Shown: positions 34,382 through 43,188, counted from the first letter of the stretch. The stretch is 64,000 bases of DNA from Nocardia pseudobrasiliensis NBRC 108224 (GCF_001613105.1 NZ_BDBS01000027.1:124001-188000); one strand, 5' to 3'. The notes: generated from the letters alone by a model not told the origin. Made by a program: numbers and translations.

Positions 34382-34831
34382 ATGACCGCAGTGCAGCACG
34401 ACGCCCCGACTGTGTCCGATACCAGCGTCGATCGCGCCGACGATATCGTCGCCATCCACGCGATCATCGGGCGTGTCGAAGCCGGGTACAACACCAACGA
34501 CGCCGAACTCATGATCGGCGACTTCATCGACAACGCCGTGGTCGTCAATGCGATGGGCGCGCTGCTGACCGGCCGCACGGCCCTGTTGGAATCCAGCCGC
34601 GCGGGTCTGGCCGGATTCTTGCGGGACGAATACGTCACCTACGAGCCGCTCGCGGTGACCTTCCTGCGGCCCGATATCGCCTTCGCGCACAAATACGCTC
34701 GCGCGACCGAGGCCGACGGCACGCTCATCGACCAGGAGCCGGCCATGATCGCCCTCTACGTCCTGGTGAAGGAGAACGGCCGCTGGTGGGCGGCCGCGCG
34801 CCAGAACACCCAGATCCCCCGGTCCGCCTGA
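34382..34831 (+). CDS. SnoaL-like (SgcJ/EcaC type) protein
   Basis: The 149 residues fit a single NTF2-like cone: DIVAIHAIIGRVEAGYNTND, AELMIGDFIDNAVVVNAMG, RTALLESSRAG, and the final strand NGRWWAAARQNTQI. The family contains small proteins of varied or unknown activity, named after SgcJ and EcaC. It stands alone between divergent DUF4334 and convergent SDR genes and is closed by two hairpins. Confidence 0.8.
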   Translation: MTAVQHDAPTVSDTSVDRADDIVAIHAIIGRVEAGYNTNDAELMIGDFIDNAVVVNAMGALLTGRTALLESSRAGLAGFLRDEYVTYEPLAVTFLRPDIAFAHKYARATEADGTLIDQEPAMIALYVLVKENGRWWAAARQNTQIPRSA

Positions 34832-34843
34832 CGACCGGGCCGG

Positions 34844-34905
34844 CGGCCGTCCCATACGGCCGTCGCCGCCCCCGCTGCACCCACGTACACCCGGCAGCGG
34901 GGGCG
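34844..34905. terminator. Tandem hairpins between convergent genes
   Basis: The first hairpin is CGGCCGT (34844-34850) with ACGGCCG (34856-34862). The second is a perfect 12-base stem, CGCCCCCGCTGC (34867-34878) with GCAGCGGGGGCG (34894-34905). They fill the 75-base gap between two gene ends facing each other, so they can serve both. No U-tract is present. Confidence 0.75.
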
Positions 34906-34906
34906 A

Positions 34907-35839
34907 CTACTTTGTCGCGCCGGACCAGGTCTGATCGCGCACGCCGGTGAGTTCGACGCTGGCTTGCCAGAGGCGAGCCGCGGTATCGGGGTCGGTCATA
35001 TGGGGTTTCGGAGTTTCGCGATGCGGCGCGCCGCGCAGGCCGAAAACCCGTGGGCCCCACAGTTCGCCGCCCGCGATCCGCGAATCCAGGACCGCGCGCA
35101 CAATCGGCCGAGCGCCCGCGTGTTTACCGTGCAGCACCGGACCGGCGGGAATCCCGCGTAGCCGTTCGGCGGTGGTGCGGGTGAAAAGCGGTGGGCGCGA
35201 GGGCGTCAGCGAGTCCAGCGCGCCGCCGGGATGGGCGACGATGCTCGCGATGCTGGCGTCACCGGCCCGCAGTCGGCGATCGAGTTCGAAGCCGAACAGC
35301 ATCTGCGCCAATTTCGACCGGCCGTAGGTCCGTTTGGGTTCGTAGTCGACTTCGGACTGGAGATCGATCAGATCCAGTCGCTCCGTACGGGCCGCAAAGC
35401 TGCCGACGGTGACGACCCGGGCGCGCTCGGCGGCCGCCAGCAGCGGCGCGAGCTGGTGGACCAGCGCGAAGTGGCCGAGATGGTTTGTCGCGAACATCAT
35501 CTCGTACCCCTGCGGACTGAGGCGGCGGTACGGATCGGACAGCAGCACCCCCGCGTTGAGCACGACCGCGTCGAGTCGATCGACGGCGAGGGCGTCCACC
35601 GCCGCCGGAAGCGTGGACAGATCCGCGAGATCCAACGCGATCCGGCGCACGCGCGCCTGGGGGATCCGCGCGCGAATCGTCGCCGCGGCCAGTTCGGCCT
35701 TGGCCGCATCACGACAGGCCAGCACGATCGAGGCTCCCGTGGCGGCGAGCTGTTCGGCGACGAAGTATCCGATGCCCGCGTTGGCGCCGGTGATCAGGTA
35801 CGTCTCGTCGGCGACCCGGGTCGAGGCGGAATTTGTCAT
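34907..35839 (-). CDS. Short-chain dehydrogenase/reductase (SDR)
   Basis: From the ATG at 35839 the protein has 310 residues. It has the cofactor motif TGANAGIG, the structural NAG in VLNAGVLL, catalytic Ser in VVTVGSFAA, and YGRSK (YxxxK). This is the retinol dehydrogenase-like SDR form common in actinobacteria. The ligand is unknown. The upstream 234 bases, shared with the divergent small secreted protein gene, contain an imperfect dyad CCCCTAAAACATTGGGG around 35894, a possible regulator site. Confidence 0.86.
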   Translation of the reverse strand: MTNSASTRVADETYLITGANAGIGYFVAEQLAATGASIVLACRDAAKAELAAATIRARIPQARVRRIALDLADLSTLPAAVDALAVDRLDAVVLNAGVLLSDPYRRLSPQGYEMMFATNHLGHFALVHQLAPLLAAAERARVVTVGSFAARTERLDLIDLQSEVDYEPKRTYGRSKLAQMLFGFELDRRLRAGDASIASIVAHPGGALDSLTPSRPPLFTRTTAERLRGIPAGPVLHGKHAGARPIVRAVLDSRIAGGELWGPRVFGLRGAPHRETPKPHMTDPDTAARLWQASVELTGVRDQTWSGATK

Positions 35840-36073
35840 GGTCCGACCGTCCCAAATCGCTCTTGCAGCGCACTCACACGACACTGTCGTTGCCCCTAAA
35901 ACATTGGGGTACAACGCATTTGGTCTTATCGATGCAATCTCGCCGCTGTTAGGATCGTGCGGTCGACGTCGACTGGCCAGGCCGAATGACACTCCCGGCG
36001 CGACCTACCGGCGCTCCGGGACCGACCCCGTTTCACGAGATACGCGGGTCAAGGTCCGACGAAAGGCATACTC

Positions 36074-36406
36074 ATGACACATATCGCTGGCGCCCTCGCC
36101 ACGGCCGGCGCGATCCTCGCCCTCACCTTCGGCGGCGCCACCACCGCCGGCGCGGATCCCGCGGTCGCGGCCCCGGAGGCGAAGGGCACCTTCGTCTACA
36201 CCGACCACGGCCACCGCCAGGAATTGCGCGATCCGAAGAACCAGAAGTGCTACCGCATCGACGGTGACGGCATGGCCCGCAACAACACCAACCGCGTCGC
36301 GGAGCTGTACCGCAACGACGACTGCCGCGGCACCGCCACCGAGGCCATGGCCCCCGGCGAGCGCGAACGCGATGTCAAGTTCCACTCGGTGCGCTTCATC
36401 AAGTAG
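36074..36406 (+). CDS. Small secreted protein, function unknown
   Basis: The 110-residue protein has a signal peptide (THIAGALATAGAILALTFGG) with likely cleavage after AGA-DP. The mature part of about 80 residues holds two cysteines (QKCYRIDG and NDDCRGTA), which could form one disulphide, and ends HSVRFIK. The spacing resembles small secreted beta/gamma-crystallin-like proteins of actinomycetes, but this is only a resemblance. It is a single-gene unit with strong hairpins after it. Confidence 0.7.
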   Translation: MTHIAGALATAGAILALTFGGATTAGADPAVAAPEAKGTFVYTDHGHRQELRDPKNQKCYRIDGDGMARNNTNRVAELYRNDDCRGTATEAMAPGERERDVKFHSVRFIK

Positions 36407-36413
36407 CCACACC

Positions 36414-36487
36414 CCGTCACGCGTCGTTTCGTGACGGTATCTGATTCCGGGTCCGCTCCCTCCGCAGTGTCCGCGGAGGGAGCGGAC
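36414..36487 (+). terminator. Two hairpins after the small secreted protein gene
   Basis: CCGTCAC (36414-36420) pairs with GTGACGG (36431-36437). Downstream, a perfect 15-base stem forms between GTCCGCTCCCTCCGC (36451-36465) and GCGGAGGGAGCGGAC (36473-36487) with a seven-base loop. The second is the strongest terminator-like structure in the window. No U-run follows. Confidence 0.8.
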
Positions 36488-36593
36488 ACCTAGGCTTCGG
36501 AGAACCTTCCGAATCGGAGGCGACGACGGGAGCGACATTCCTACAATCGAGCATGGAGCAGCCGAGACGAGGCGACGGCCGTTCGCGCGTTCG

Positions 36594-37751
36594 ATGGCTA
36601 CCCTGGGCGGAGTGCAGACAAGTCTCCTGCCGCATGTGGCCGCGGCGAATTCATTGACTGGGCGGTGGTGCGCGGTCGCGGGTAGTGATGATTTCGTGCT
36701 GTCGGGCTGCGGGTTGTGGCCGCTGCTGGGGATTCTGGCCTCGGCGGCGAACGAGCCCGCGCGGACCGAACTGGCCGGAGCCGTCGGGTTGGCGGCGGGC
36801 GACGCACAGAAGGCGGCCCTGCGATTATTGGACGAGTTGGCCGCCAGCGAGACCATCGCGGGCGCGCTCGGAGTGTGGGTGCGCGAGGATGTGCGACTGC
36901 GTGACCAGTGGGCGGCGTCGCTGCCGGACGGGACCGTCGAGAAGCTGACCGATCAGGCCGCTCTGGACGCCTGGGCCGCTCGGCACACCGCGGGGCTGAT
37001 CCCCCGATTCCCGTTGGATATCACCTCGGAGACGCTGCTCGTGCTGGCGACCGCGATCGTCGCGCGCACGGCATGGCGCGACACCTTCGACGACGATGTG
37101 CTCGAACCGCAGGACGGGCCGTGGCACGGGCATCGCGGGCCGGGGCTGTCGCGGTACTCGCGCCAGCTCGACGACGTGAACCTGCTCGAGGCCGAGACGC
37201 CGGTGACGCGCGTGATCGTGCGCGGCATCGGCGACCTCGATGTGCATCTGCTGACCGGCCCGGGAACACCCGCCGAGATACTGGGAGCGGGCCTGGGCGC
37301 ACTGGACGGCTCGGTGGCGGCGCGAACCGACCTGCCGATCGGCGTTCAGGGGCCGGGGCTGAACGTGCGCGAGATCCGAGCGGTCTCCGATACGCTGCGA
37401 ATTCAGCTGCCGCCGTTCGAGGTTCGCTCCTCGCATCGACTGCTCGACCAGGCCGATCTGTTCGGATTGCGAACCGCCGCCGCCGACGGCGCGCAACGCT
37501 TTCCCGAGATCTCCGACACCCCGCTGTTCGTCGAGGACGCCGCGCAGGACGCGCTCGCCCGCTTCACCCGCGACGGCTTCGAGGCGGCCGCGGTGACGGC
37601 GATCGCGATGGCTCGCGCGGTATCCATGCCGATTCCGCGCCCCGCGCTGGAAATCTCGGTCACCTTCGATCGACCGTTCGGCTTCCTGGCCGTGCACCGG
37701 CCGACCGGACTGGTCATCGTCGCCGGGTGGGTCGCCCGGCCACCGGCCTGA
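36594..37751 (+). CDS. Serpin-like protein (putative serine protease inhibitor)
   Basis: The 385-residue protein has the length and order of serpins. The early helix region is FVLSGCGLWPLLGILASAA. The reactive-loop hinge reads DGFEAAAVTAIA (residues 327-338), close to the inhibitory consensus EEGTEAAAATA with small residues at P12-P10 and Thr at P8. The end reads FDRPFGFLAVHRPTGLVIVAGWV, the serpin signature region. The loop up to FDRPF is longer than in antithrombin, so the P1 residue cannot be fixed; Arg341 is a candidate. No signal peptide is seen, suggesting a cytoplasmic inhibitor. The ATG lacks a ribosome site; GTG at 36612 is an alternative start. Confidence 0.75.
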   Translation: MATLGGVQTSLLPHVAAANSLTGRWCAVAGSDDFVLSGCGLWPLLGILASAANEPARTELAGAVGLAAGDAQKAALRLLDELAASETIAGALGVWVREDVRLRDQWAASLPDGTVEKLTDQAALDAWAARHTAGLIPRFPLDITSETLLVLATAIVARTAWRDTFDDDVLEPQDGPWHGHRGPGLSRYSRQLDDVNLLEAETPVTRVIVRGIGDLDVHLLTGPGTPAEILGAGLGALDGSVAARTDLPIGVQGPGLNVREIRAVSDTLRIQLPPFEVRSSHRLLDQADLFGLRTAAADGAQRFPEISDTPLFVEDAAQDALARFTRDGFEAAAVTAIAMARAVSMPIPRPALEISVTFDRPFGFLAVHRPTGLVIVAGWVARPPA

Positions 37752-37758
37752 GCACCGA

Positions 37759-38997
37759 ATGTCGGAACAGGTCGACACCTCGGCGGACGAGGCGGTCCAG
37801 ACGCGCGCGTCGCGCCGATTCGACACCCTGGATTGGATTCGGCTCGCACTGCTGACGGCCGGGCTGCTGTGCGTGGTGACCGGGCTGCTGCCGCGAGCCG
37901 ATGCCACCGCCAATCTGCGGCGGATCGGGCCGCTGCTGCTGTTTCTCACCGGCGTGATCGTGCTCGCGCAGCTCGCGCGCCGGGCACTGGTCTTCGATGT
38001 GATCGCCCATCGGCTGGCGATCATCGGGCGCGGCAACTACGCGGCGCTGTTCGTACTGTGCGTGCTGTTCGCCGCGACGACCACAATGGTGCTCAACCTG
38101 GACACCACGGCCGTGCTGCTCACGCCGGTCATGCTGGCGCTGGCCGTCCCCGCTCGCATCGCACCGCTGCCGCTGGCCATGACGACGCTGTGGCTGGCCA
38201 ATACCGCGAGCCTGGTGCTGCCGGTCTCCAACCTCACCAATCTGCTCGCCGCCGATCGGGTGGGGCTGGACGGAGTCGGGTTCGCGGCGAGAATGTGGCT
38301 GCCGCAACTGGTTTCGGTGCTGGTGACGATGGTGTTCCTGTGGGTCTGGTACTGGCGGCGACGGCATCGCGGGGCCGATCGCTATCTGCCGCCGGATCCG
38401 GTTCGCCCCGCCGACGGGCGACACCGCGTGCTGTTCTACGTCACCGGCGCGGCGTGCGTGTTGTTCGTCGCGGCGATTCCGATGGTCGGCGATCGGATCG
38501 GATTCGCCGCGGCGGGCGCGGCCGTCGTGGCCGTGATCGCCTTCGCGCTACTCGATCGGTCGGCGCTGCGATTGTCGCTGATCCCTTGGCGGCTGCTGGT
38601 TTTCGTGGTCGGGCTGTTCCTGGTGATTCCGACGCTCGGCCGGCTCGGGCTGTCCGATCTCATGGGGGCGCTGATCGGTGGCGATCCCGGCGCGGCCGGT
38701 GCCTATCGAGCGGCCGCGGCCGGTGCGGGGCTGTCGAATCTGGCCAATAATCTGCCCGCCTACACCGCCGGTGAGGCGGTCATTGCGCCGGATCATCGAA
38801 ATCAATTGCTGGCTTTGCTGATCGGCACCAATATCGGCTCGATCGCCACGCCGTGGGCGTCACTGGCGACGCTGCTGTGCCTGGAGTTCTGCCGCACGCA
38901 CGGGGTTCGGGTGCCGATGACGCGGTTCGTCGCCACCGGGCTGGGGCTGGCGGTGGTCGCGACGGCCGGGGCGGTCGCGGCGCTCTACCTCACCTGA
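37759..38997 (+). CDS. ArsB/NhaD-type ion transporter family membrane protein
   Basis: The 412-residue protein has 10-11 membrane segments. The two re-entrant motifs of the ion transporter superfamily are visible: TTTMVLNLDTTAVLLTPV in the first half and AGLSNLANNLPAY in the second. SNLTNLLAADR and NIGSIATPWASLATLLCLEFC also match ArsB-like permeases. Arsenite export is possible, but no ars genes are nearby, so the ion is uncertain. It starts seven bases after the serpin-like gene and is probably co-transcribed with it. Confidence 0.8.
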   Translation: MSEQVDTSADEAVQTRASRRFDTLDWIRLALLTAGLLCVVTGLLPRADATANLRRIGPLLLFLTGVIVLAQLARRALVFDVIAHRLAIIGRGNYAALFVLCVLFAATTTMVLNLDTTAVLLTPVMLALAVPARIAPLPLAMTTLWLANTASLVLPVSNLTNLLAADRVGLDGVGFAARMWLPQLVSVLVTMVFLWVWYWRRRHRGADRYLPPDPVRPADGRHRVLFYVTGAACVLFVAAIPMVGDRIGFAAAGAAVVAVIAFALLDRSALRLSLIPWRLLVFVVGLFLVIPTLGRLGLSDLMGALIGGDPGAAGAYRAAAAGAGLSNLANNLPAYTAGEAVIAPDHRNQLLALLIGTNIGSIATPWASLATLLCLEFCRTHGVRVPMTRFVATGLGLAVVATAGAVAALYLT

Positions 38998-39019
38998 TTC
39001 TTCCCTTCCTCATCGGGAC

Positions 39020-39087
39020 TTGACGAACAATGTGCGCTTGACCGTACACTGTGCGGTATACGGAACACTGTACGGAAGGAACGTTCC
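39020..39087 (+). promoter_or_regulatory. Promoter and candidate operator of the serine hydrolase gene
   Basis: TTGACG (39020) and TACACT (39045) lie 19 bases apart as a possible promoter. Direct repeats ACACTGTGCGG (39046-39056) and ACACTGTACGG (39065-39075) sit 19 bases apart. CCGTACA (39042-39048) and TGTACGG (39069-39075) form an inverted pair. GGAACGTTCC (39078-39087), a perfect palindrome, covers the ribosome site. This density suggests binding by a regulator not encoded next door. Confidence 0.5.
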
Positions 39088-40461
39088 ATGAACTTCGATA
39101 TGCCGCGCTGGCAGGCCCGTTTCGACGAGCTTCGGGCCGCCCATCACGTCCCGGGCGCGACGCTGGCCATCCTGGTCGACGGCCGGGTTCACGCGTTGGC
39201 GACGGGTGTGCTGCATCGCGGCACCGGGGTGGCGACCACGCCCGATTCGATCTTCCAGTCCGGATCGATCGCCAAGGTGTACACCGCGACACTGGTCATG
39301 CAGCTCGCCGAGGCCGGACTCGTCGATCTGGACGCGCCGATCGTGGACGTCCTACCGGAGTTCGGCACGGCCGATCCGTCCGCCACCAAGATCATCACCA
39401 CGCGGCAGCTGCTGTCCCATACCGGCGGGCTCACATGCGATTTCACCTTCGACGGCGGCCGCGGCGACGAGTGCTTGGCCCGCTATGTGGCCGCCGCACG
39501 CGAGGTGGCGTTGGATTGCCAACCGGGAGAGGCGATTTCGTATTCCAGCGTCGGATACAACGTGCTCGGGCGCCTCGTCGAGGTCCTCACCGGCCTGACC
39601 TGGGACGAGGCGCTGAAACAGAAGTTGGTGGACCCGCTCGGGGTCGAGCACACCATGACGCTGCCGGAGGAGGCGCTGCGCTTCCGGGTAGCGATGGGGC
39701 ATCTCGGCGAACCGGGCCGCGAACCCGATCCGGCCCCCGCCTGGGACATGATGCCGCGCAGCGCTGGCCCCTACGGCCGAGTCCTGGTGACCGCCGGTGA
39801 CCTGGTCCGATTCGCACGCCTACATCTCGAGGGCGGACTCGCGGCCGACGGCGCTCGAATCCTGTCCGCCGACACCGTCGCGAGCATGCAGCGGCGGGTG
39901 ATCGACACCCCCGACAAATGGACCGTCAGCTCGGACGGCTGGGGCCTGGGCTGGACGCTCTACGACTGGGACGGGGTATCCGGCTACGGCCACGACGGCG
40001 CGTCGCTGGGGCAGTACTCCTATCTGCGCATCGTGCCGTCCGCGGGCGTGGCGGTGGCGCTGATGACCAATGGCGGCGGTGCGCGGGAACTGTACGCCGA
40101 GCTGTTCCGCGAGTTGCTGGCCGAACTGGCCGCTGTGCGGATGCCCGCCTCATTCGCTCCCGCGGCCGAGCCGACGACCGTCGATATGACCCCCTACCTC
40201 GGCAAATACGTTCGAGAAGGCGTTGCCATCACGATCACCGCCGATCCCGTTCCGCATCTGCGCTACGAATTCACCGGAGGTATGAAGGATTTCTCCCCAC
40301 CTCTGGAAGCCGAGTTGGTATCGGTATCGGACCGCGTCTTCGCGGCCGCGGGCCAAGGGCCCTTCGCCGAGGCCTGGATGCCCGTGGTGTTCGACCGGCT
40401 GCCCGACGGAACGGTCTGCTGCTATATCGGAATGCGTTGCGCCCCACGGGTTGCCGAATGA
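39088..40461 (+). CDS. Class C beta-lactamase-fold serine hydrolase
   Basis: The 457-residue protein has the SxxK motif in FQSGSIAKVYTATL and the YxN motif in SYSSVGYNVLGRLVE. The third motif is represented by GHDGASLGQYS. A C-terminal domain of about 100 residues follows (TVDMTPYLGKYVREG), as in esterase/peptidase members of the family. There is no signal peptide, so a cytoplasmic esterase or peptidase is likelier than a true beta-lactamase. It has its own operator-rich promoter and is followed by a perfect hairpin. Confidence 0.85.
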   Translation: MNFDMPRWQARFDELRAAHHVPGATLAILVDGRVHALATGVLHRGTGVATTPDSIFQSGSIAKVYTATLVMQLAEAGLVDLDAPIVDVLPEFGTADPSATKIITTRQLLSHTGGLTCDFTFDGGRGDECLARYVAAAREVALDCQPGEAISYSSVGYNVLGRLVEVLTGLTWDEALKQKLVDPLGVEHTMTLPEEALRFRVAMGHLGEPGREPDPAPAWDMMPRSAGPYGRVLVTAGDLVRFARLHLEGGLAADGARILSADTVASMQRRVIDTPDKWTVSSDGWGLGWTLYDWDGVSGYGHDGASLGQYSYLRIVPSAGVAVALMTNGGGARELYAELFRELLAELAAVRMPASFAPAAEPTTVDMTPYLGKYVREGVAITITADPVPHLRYEFTGGMKDFSPPLEAELVSVSDRVFAAAGQGPFAEAWMPVVFDRLPDGTVCCYIGMRCAPRVAE

Positions 40462-40464
40462 GGA

Positions 40465-40491
40465 CGGGTCCCGGCCATCGGCCGGGACCCG
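40465..40491. terminator. Perfect 12-bp hairpin between convergent genes
   Basis: CGGGTCCCGGCC (40465-40476) pairs with GGCCGGGACCCG (40480-40491) across a three-base loop. It sits in the 37-base gap between the serine hydrolase stop and the YciI-like stop and can act in both directions. Confidence 0.8.
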
Positions 40492-40498
40492 CTGTCGT

Positions 40499-40756
40499 TC
40501 AGCCGGTGATCTCCCACTCGTAGACCGTCAGCTTCGAGGCGCCGGTCGTGTGGATGGGGTCGGTAAAGATCAATTCCGTTGCCCGGTCGAGACTTTCGGC
40601 CAGGACGACGTAGGCTCCGCCGCTGCCGTCGGTGAACCGGCCCGTGCAGTCGAGGTTGCCGGCGGCCCGGACCTCGGCGAGCCAATCGCGATGCGGCTGG
40701 ATCACCGAGTCGTCCCACCGGTCCGTGCGCATGGCCAGAACCAGATACTTGCGCAT
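40499..40756 (-). CDS. YciI-like protein
   Basis: The 85 residues form a single YCII domain: KYLVLAMRTDRWDDSV, PHRDWLAEVRAAGNLDCTGRF, and SGGAYVVLAESLDRATELI. The conserved His (PHRDW) and the Asp in the beta-hairpin region of the family appear to be present. Its start abuts the nusB stop with no gap, so it is likely translated from the nusB message. The function of this small ferredoxin-fold family is mostly unknown. Confidence 0.8.
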   Translation of the reverse strand: MRKYLVLAMRTDRWDDSVIQPHRDWLAEVRAAGNLDCTGRFTDGSGGAYVVLAESLDRATELIFTDPIHTTGASKLTVYEWEITG

Positions 40757-41269
40757 CTACGCCTCGTCGTTCGGGGTGGCGCGCGTCGCGGCGGCCGCGG
40801 CACGCACCTGCGGCGCGACCAGCACGACCTGGCCGAGTACGCCGTTGACGAAGCTCGGCGAATCGTCGGTGGACAGCTCCTTGGCCAGTTCCACCGCCTC
40901 GTCGACGGCGACCACGGGCGGCACGTCGGAGGCGTGGAACAGCTCCCACACCGCCACGCGCAGGATCGCGCGGTCCACGGCGGGCAGCCGCGACAGCGTC
41001 CAATCCTGCAGATAGGACTCGATTGTGCCGTCCACCCGATCCAGGTCGTCGGCGACGCCTTCGACCAGGATGCGGGTGTAGGGGTTCACCGGCGCCACCG
41101 ACTCGTCACGGGCCGACAGCTGCACGCGCTCGTCGAGCAGGTCGGCCGCGTCGACATCGCGGGCCTCGGCCTCGAACAGCAGGTCGACCGCGCGACGGCG
41201 GGCCTTGTGCCGCGCGCCGAGCTTCTTGTACTGGGACTTCTTGTCCCCGGGCTGATCCGCCACAGTCAC
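40757..41269 (-). CDS. nusB: Transcription antitermination protein NusB
   Basis: The 170-residue protein carries ARHKARRRAVDLLFEAEARD at the start. WTLSRLPAVDRAILRVAVWELF and DEAVELAKELSTDDSPSFVNGVLG follow, which are the helices of NusB. NusB binds boxA RNA with NusE (S10) to promote rRNA transcription. It starts with GTG (41269, or 41263) four bases after efp. The Ala-rich tail of about 20 residues is longer than in many homologues. The neighbours efp and pepQ match the mycobacterial order. Confidence 0.95.
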   Translation of the reverse strand: MTVADQPGDKKSQYKKLGARHKARRRAVDLLFEAEARDVDAADLLDERVQLSARDESVAPVNPYTRILVEGVADDLDRVDGTIESYLQDWTLSRLPAVDRAILRVAVWELFHASDVPPVVAVDEAVELAKELSTDDSPSFVNGVLGQVVLVAPQVRAAAAATRATPNDEA

Positions 41270-41273
41270 CAGA

Positions 41274-41837
41274 TTAGGCGTTGACGCGGCCGAGGTAGCT
41301 GCCGTCGCGCGAGTCGATCTTCAGCTTGTCGCCCTGGTTGATGAACAGAGGCACCTGGACCTCGGCGCCGGTCTCGAGGGTGGCCGGCTTGGTGCCCGCG
41401 CTGGAGCGGTCGCCCTGCAGGCCGGGCTCGGTGTGGGTGACGGTGAGCTCGACGGTGACGGGCAGCTCCACGTAGAGCACCTCGCCCTCGTGGGTCGCGA
41501 CCTGCACCGACATATTCTCCAGCAGGAAGTTGGCGCTGTTGCCGAGCACCTTGTCCCCGATGTGGATCTGATCGAAGGTGTCGCCGTCCATGAAGATGTA
41601 GTCCGACCCGTCGTGGTACAGGTAGGTCATATCCCGGCGGTCGACCGTCGCGGTCTCGACCTTGACTCCGGCGTTGAACGTCTTGTCGACCACCTTGCCG
41701 GACAGCACATTCTTCAACTTCGTACGCACGAAGGCGGGACCCTTACCCGGCTTCACATGCTGGAACTCGACGATCTGCTGGAGCTGATTGTCGATCTTCA
41801 GCACGAGGCCGTTCTTGAAGTCGCTGGTGTCCGCCAC
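41274..41837 (-). CDS. efp: Translation elongation factor P
   Basis: The 187 residues match EF-P throughout. The loop VKPGKGPAFVRTKLKNVLSG carries the lysine corresponding to the modified position in E. coli. The central EFP signature lies in ATHEGEVLYVELPVTVELTV, and the end reads INQGDKLKIDSRDGSYLGR. EF-P relieves ribosome stalling at polyproline. None of the lysine-modification genes (epmA/B) is seen nearby, as usual in actinobacteria. It lies between nusB and pepQ, probably in one operon. Confidence 0.96.
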   Translation of the reverse strand: MADTSDFKNGLVLKIDNQLQQIVEFQHVKPGKGPAFVRTKLKNVLSGKVVDKTFNAGVKVETATVDRRDMTYLYHDGSDYIFMDGDTFDQIHIGDKVLGNSANFLLENMSVQVATHEGEVLYVELPVTVELTVTHTEPGLQGDRSSAGTKPATLETGAEVQVPLFINQGDKLKIDSRDGSYLGRVNA

Positions 41838-41872
41838 TGTCCTCGGATCTCCTGTTCGTAGGGCAACCGGCG

Positions 41873-42991
41873 TCAGTCGACGACGGTCAAGTCTTTGGTG
41901 GTGAGCGTAAGCAGCTCGGGGCCCCCCTCGCGAACCACGAGCGTATCCTCGATGCGGACACCGCCGCGGCCGGGGAAGTACACACCTGGCTCGACGGTCA
42001 CCGCCACGCCATCGAGCAGTGTACCCGTGCCGGTTTTGGCGATTCCGGGCGCTTCGTGGATCTGCAGGCCCACGCCGTGCCCCAGACCGTGCACGAACTG
42101 CTCACCGTGGCCCGCCTGCTCGATGACCGATCGCGACGCCGCGTCGACAGCCGCACAGGCCACTCCGGGTTCCAGCGCTTCTCGACCGGCCCGCTGCGCC
42201 TCGTGGACCAGCTGGTAGACATCGCGCTGCCAGTCGCTGGGCTCGCCCAGTACCAGCGTGCGGGTCATATCGGAGTGGTAGCCGTCGACCACCGCGCCGA
42301 AGTCGAGCTTCACGAAATCCCCGGCCGCGAGTACCGCCCCGGTCGGACGATGGTGCGGGACGGCCGAATTCGCGCCGGTAGCGATGATCGTCTCGAATGC
42401 GATCTTCTGCGCGCCGTGTTCGAACATCAGCCACTCGAGTTCCCGCGCCACCTGCTGTTCGGTGCGACCCGGACGTAATCCGCCGCGCTCGAGCAGGGTG
42501 GCCAGGGCCGCGTCGGCGGCGGCGCAGGCGGCACGCAGACGGTCCACCTCGTAGTCGTCCTTGACCTGGCGCTGCTGTTCGACCAAGCCCGGGACGGCCA
42601 CGAATTCCAGGCCGGTGCCCCAATCCAGGAAGCCGCGATGCTGATCCACGGTGACCACATGACTTTCGAAACCGACGCGGCCGGTTTGCCACTCCCCCGC
42701 CAGTTCCACCAATCGGCGCGCGCTGGCCCGCGCGATCTCCGCACGCAGGTCGGGCACCTGTTCGGCCACCTGGGTGGCGTAGCGGCCGTCGGTGCAGATC
42801 AGGGTCCGATCCTCGCCGCTGTCCCAGGCGTAGACCAGTAGCGCCGCGTTGGATCCGGTGAAACCGGTCAGGTATCTGACATTCACCAGATCCGTCACCA
42901 GCAGGGCATCGACACCGTTCTCCACCAACAGGTCCCGCAGCGCGGCCCGTCGGGTCGCGTGATCGGGACGGCGCACACCGTGATCAGACAT
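41873..42991 (-). CDS. pepQ: M24 family Xaa-Pro aminopeptidase/dipeptidase
   Basis: From the ATG at 42991 the protein has 372 residues. The creatinase-type N-terminal domain is followed by the pita-bread domain. Its five metal ligands lie in KLDFGAVVDGYHSDMTRT (two Asp), GLGHGVGLQIHE (His), VTVEPGVY (Glu) and VRIEDTLVV (Glu). It removes residues next to proline. It is upstream of efp with a 35-base gap, the same order as Rv2535c-Rv2534c. A longer upstream frame exists but lacks coding character. A nearby in-frame GTG (43000) is an alternative start. Confidence 0.93.
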   Translation of the reverse strand: MSDHGVRRPDHATRRAALRDLLVENGVDALLVTDLVNVRYLTGFTGSNAALLVYAWDSGEDRTLICTDGRYATQVAEQVPDLRAEIARASARRLVELAGEWQTGRVGFESHVVTVDQHRGFLDWGTGLEFVAVPGLVEQQRQVKDDYEVDRLRAACAAADAALATLLERGGLRPGRTEQQVARELEWLMFEHGAQKIAFETIIATGANSAVPHHRPTGAVLAAGDFVKLDFGAVVDGYHSDMTRTLVLGEPSDWQRDVYQLVHEAQRAGREALEPGVACAAVDAASRSVIEQAGHGEQFVHGLGHGVGLQIHEAPGIAKTGTGTLLDGVAVTVEPGVYFPGRGGVRIEDTLVVREGGPELLTLTTKDLTVVD

Positions 42992-43188
42992 GGCCTCCAC
43001 GCTACCGCGACCGGATGTCCGTCCGGACATCTCGTTCAGCGCCCTATCGGCTCGCGACACGCCTCGGGAGCTGGGCGAATCCGTCCGAGATGCCGGATTC
43101 GCACACATACTCTGTTCACATCGGTCGAGTTGTCCACATTTTGCGTTCGGGTCCCCCACGCTCGGCCGCGACGGCGCACGATCGGGAC

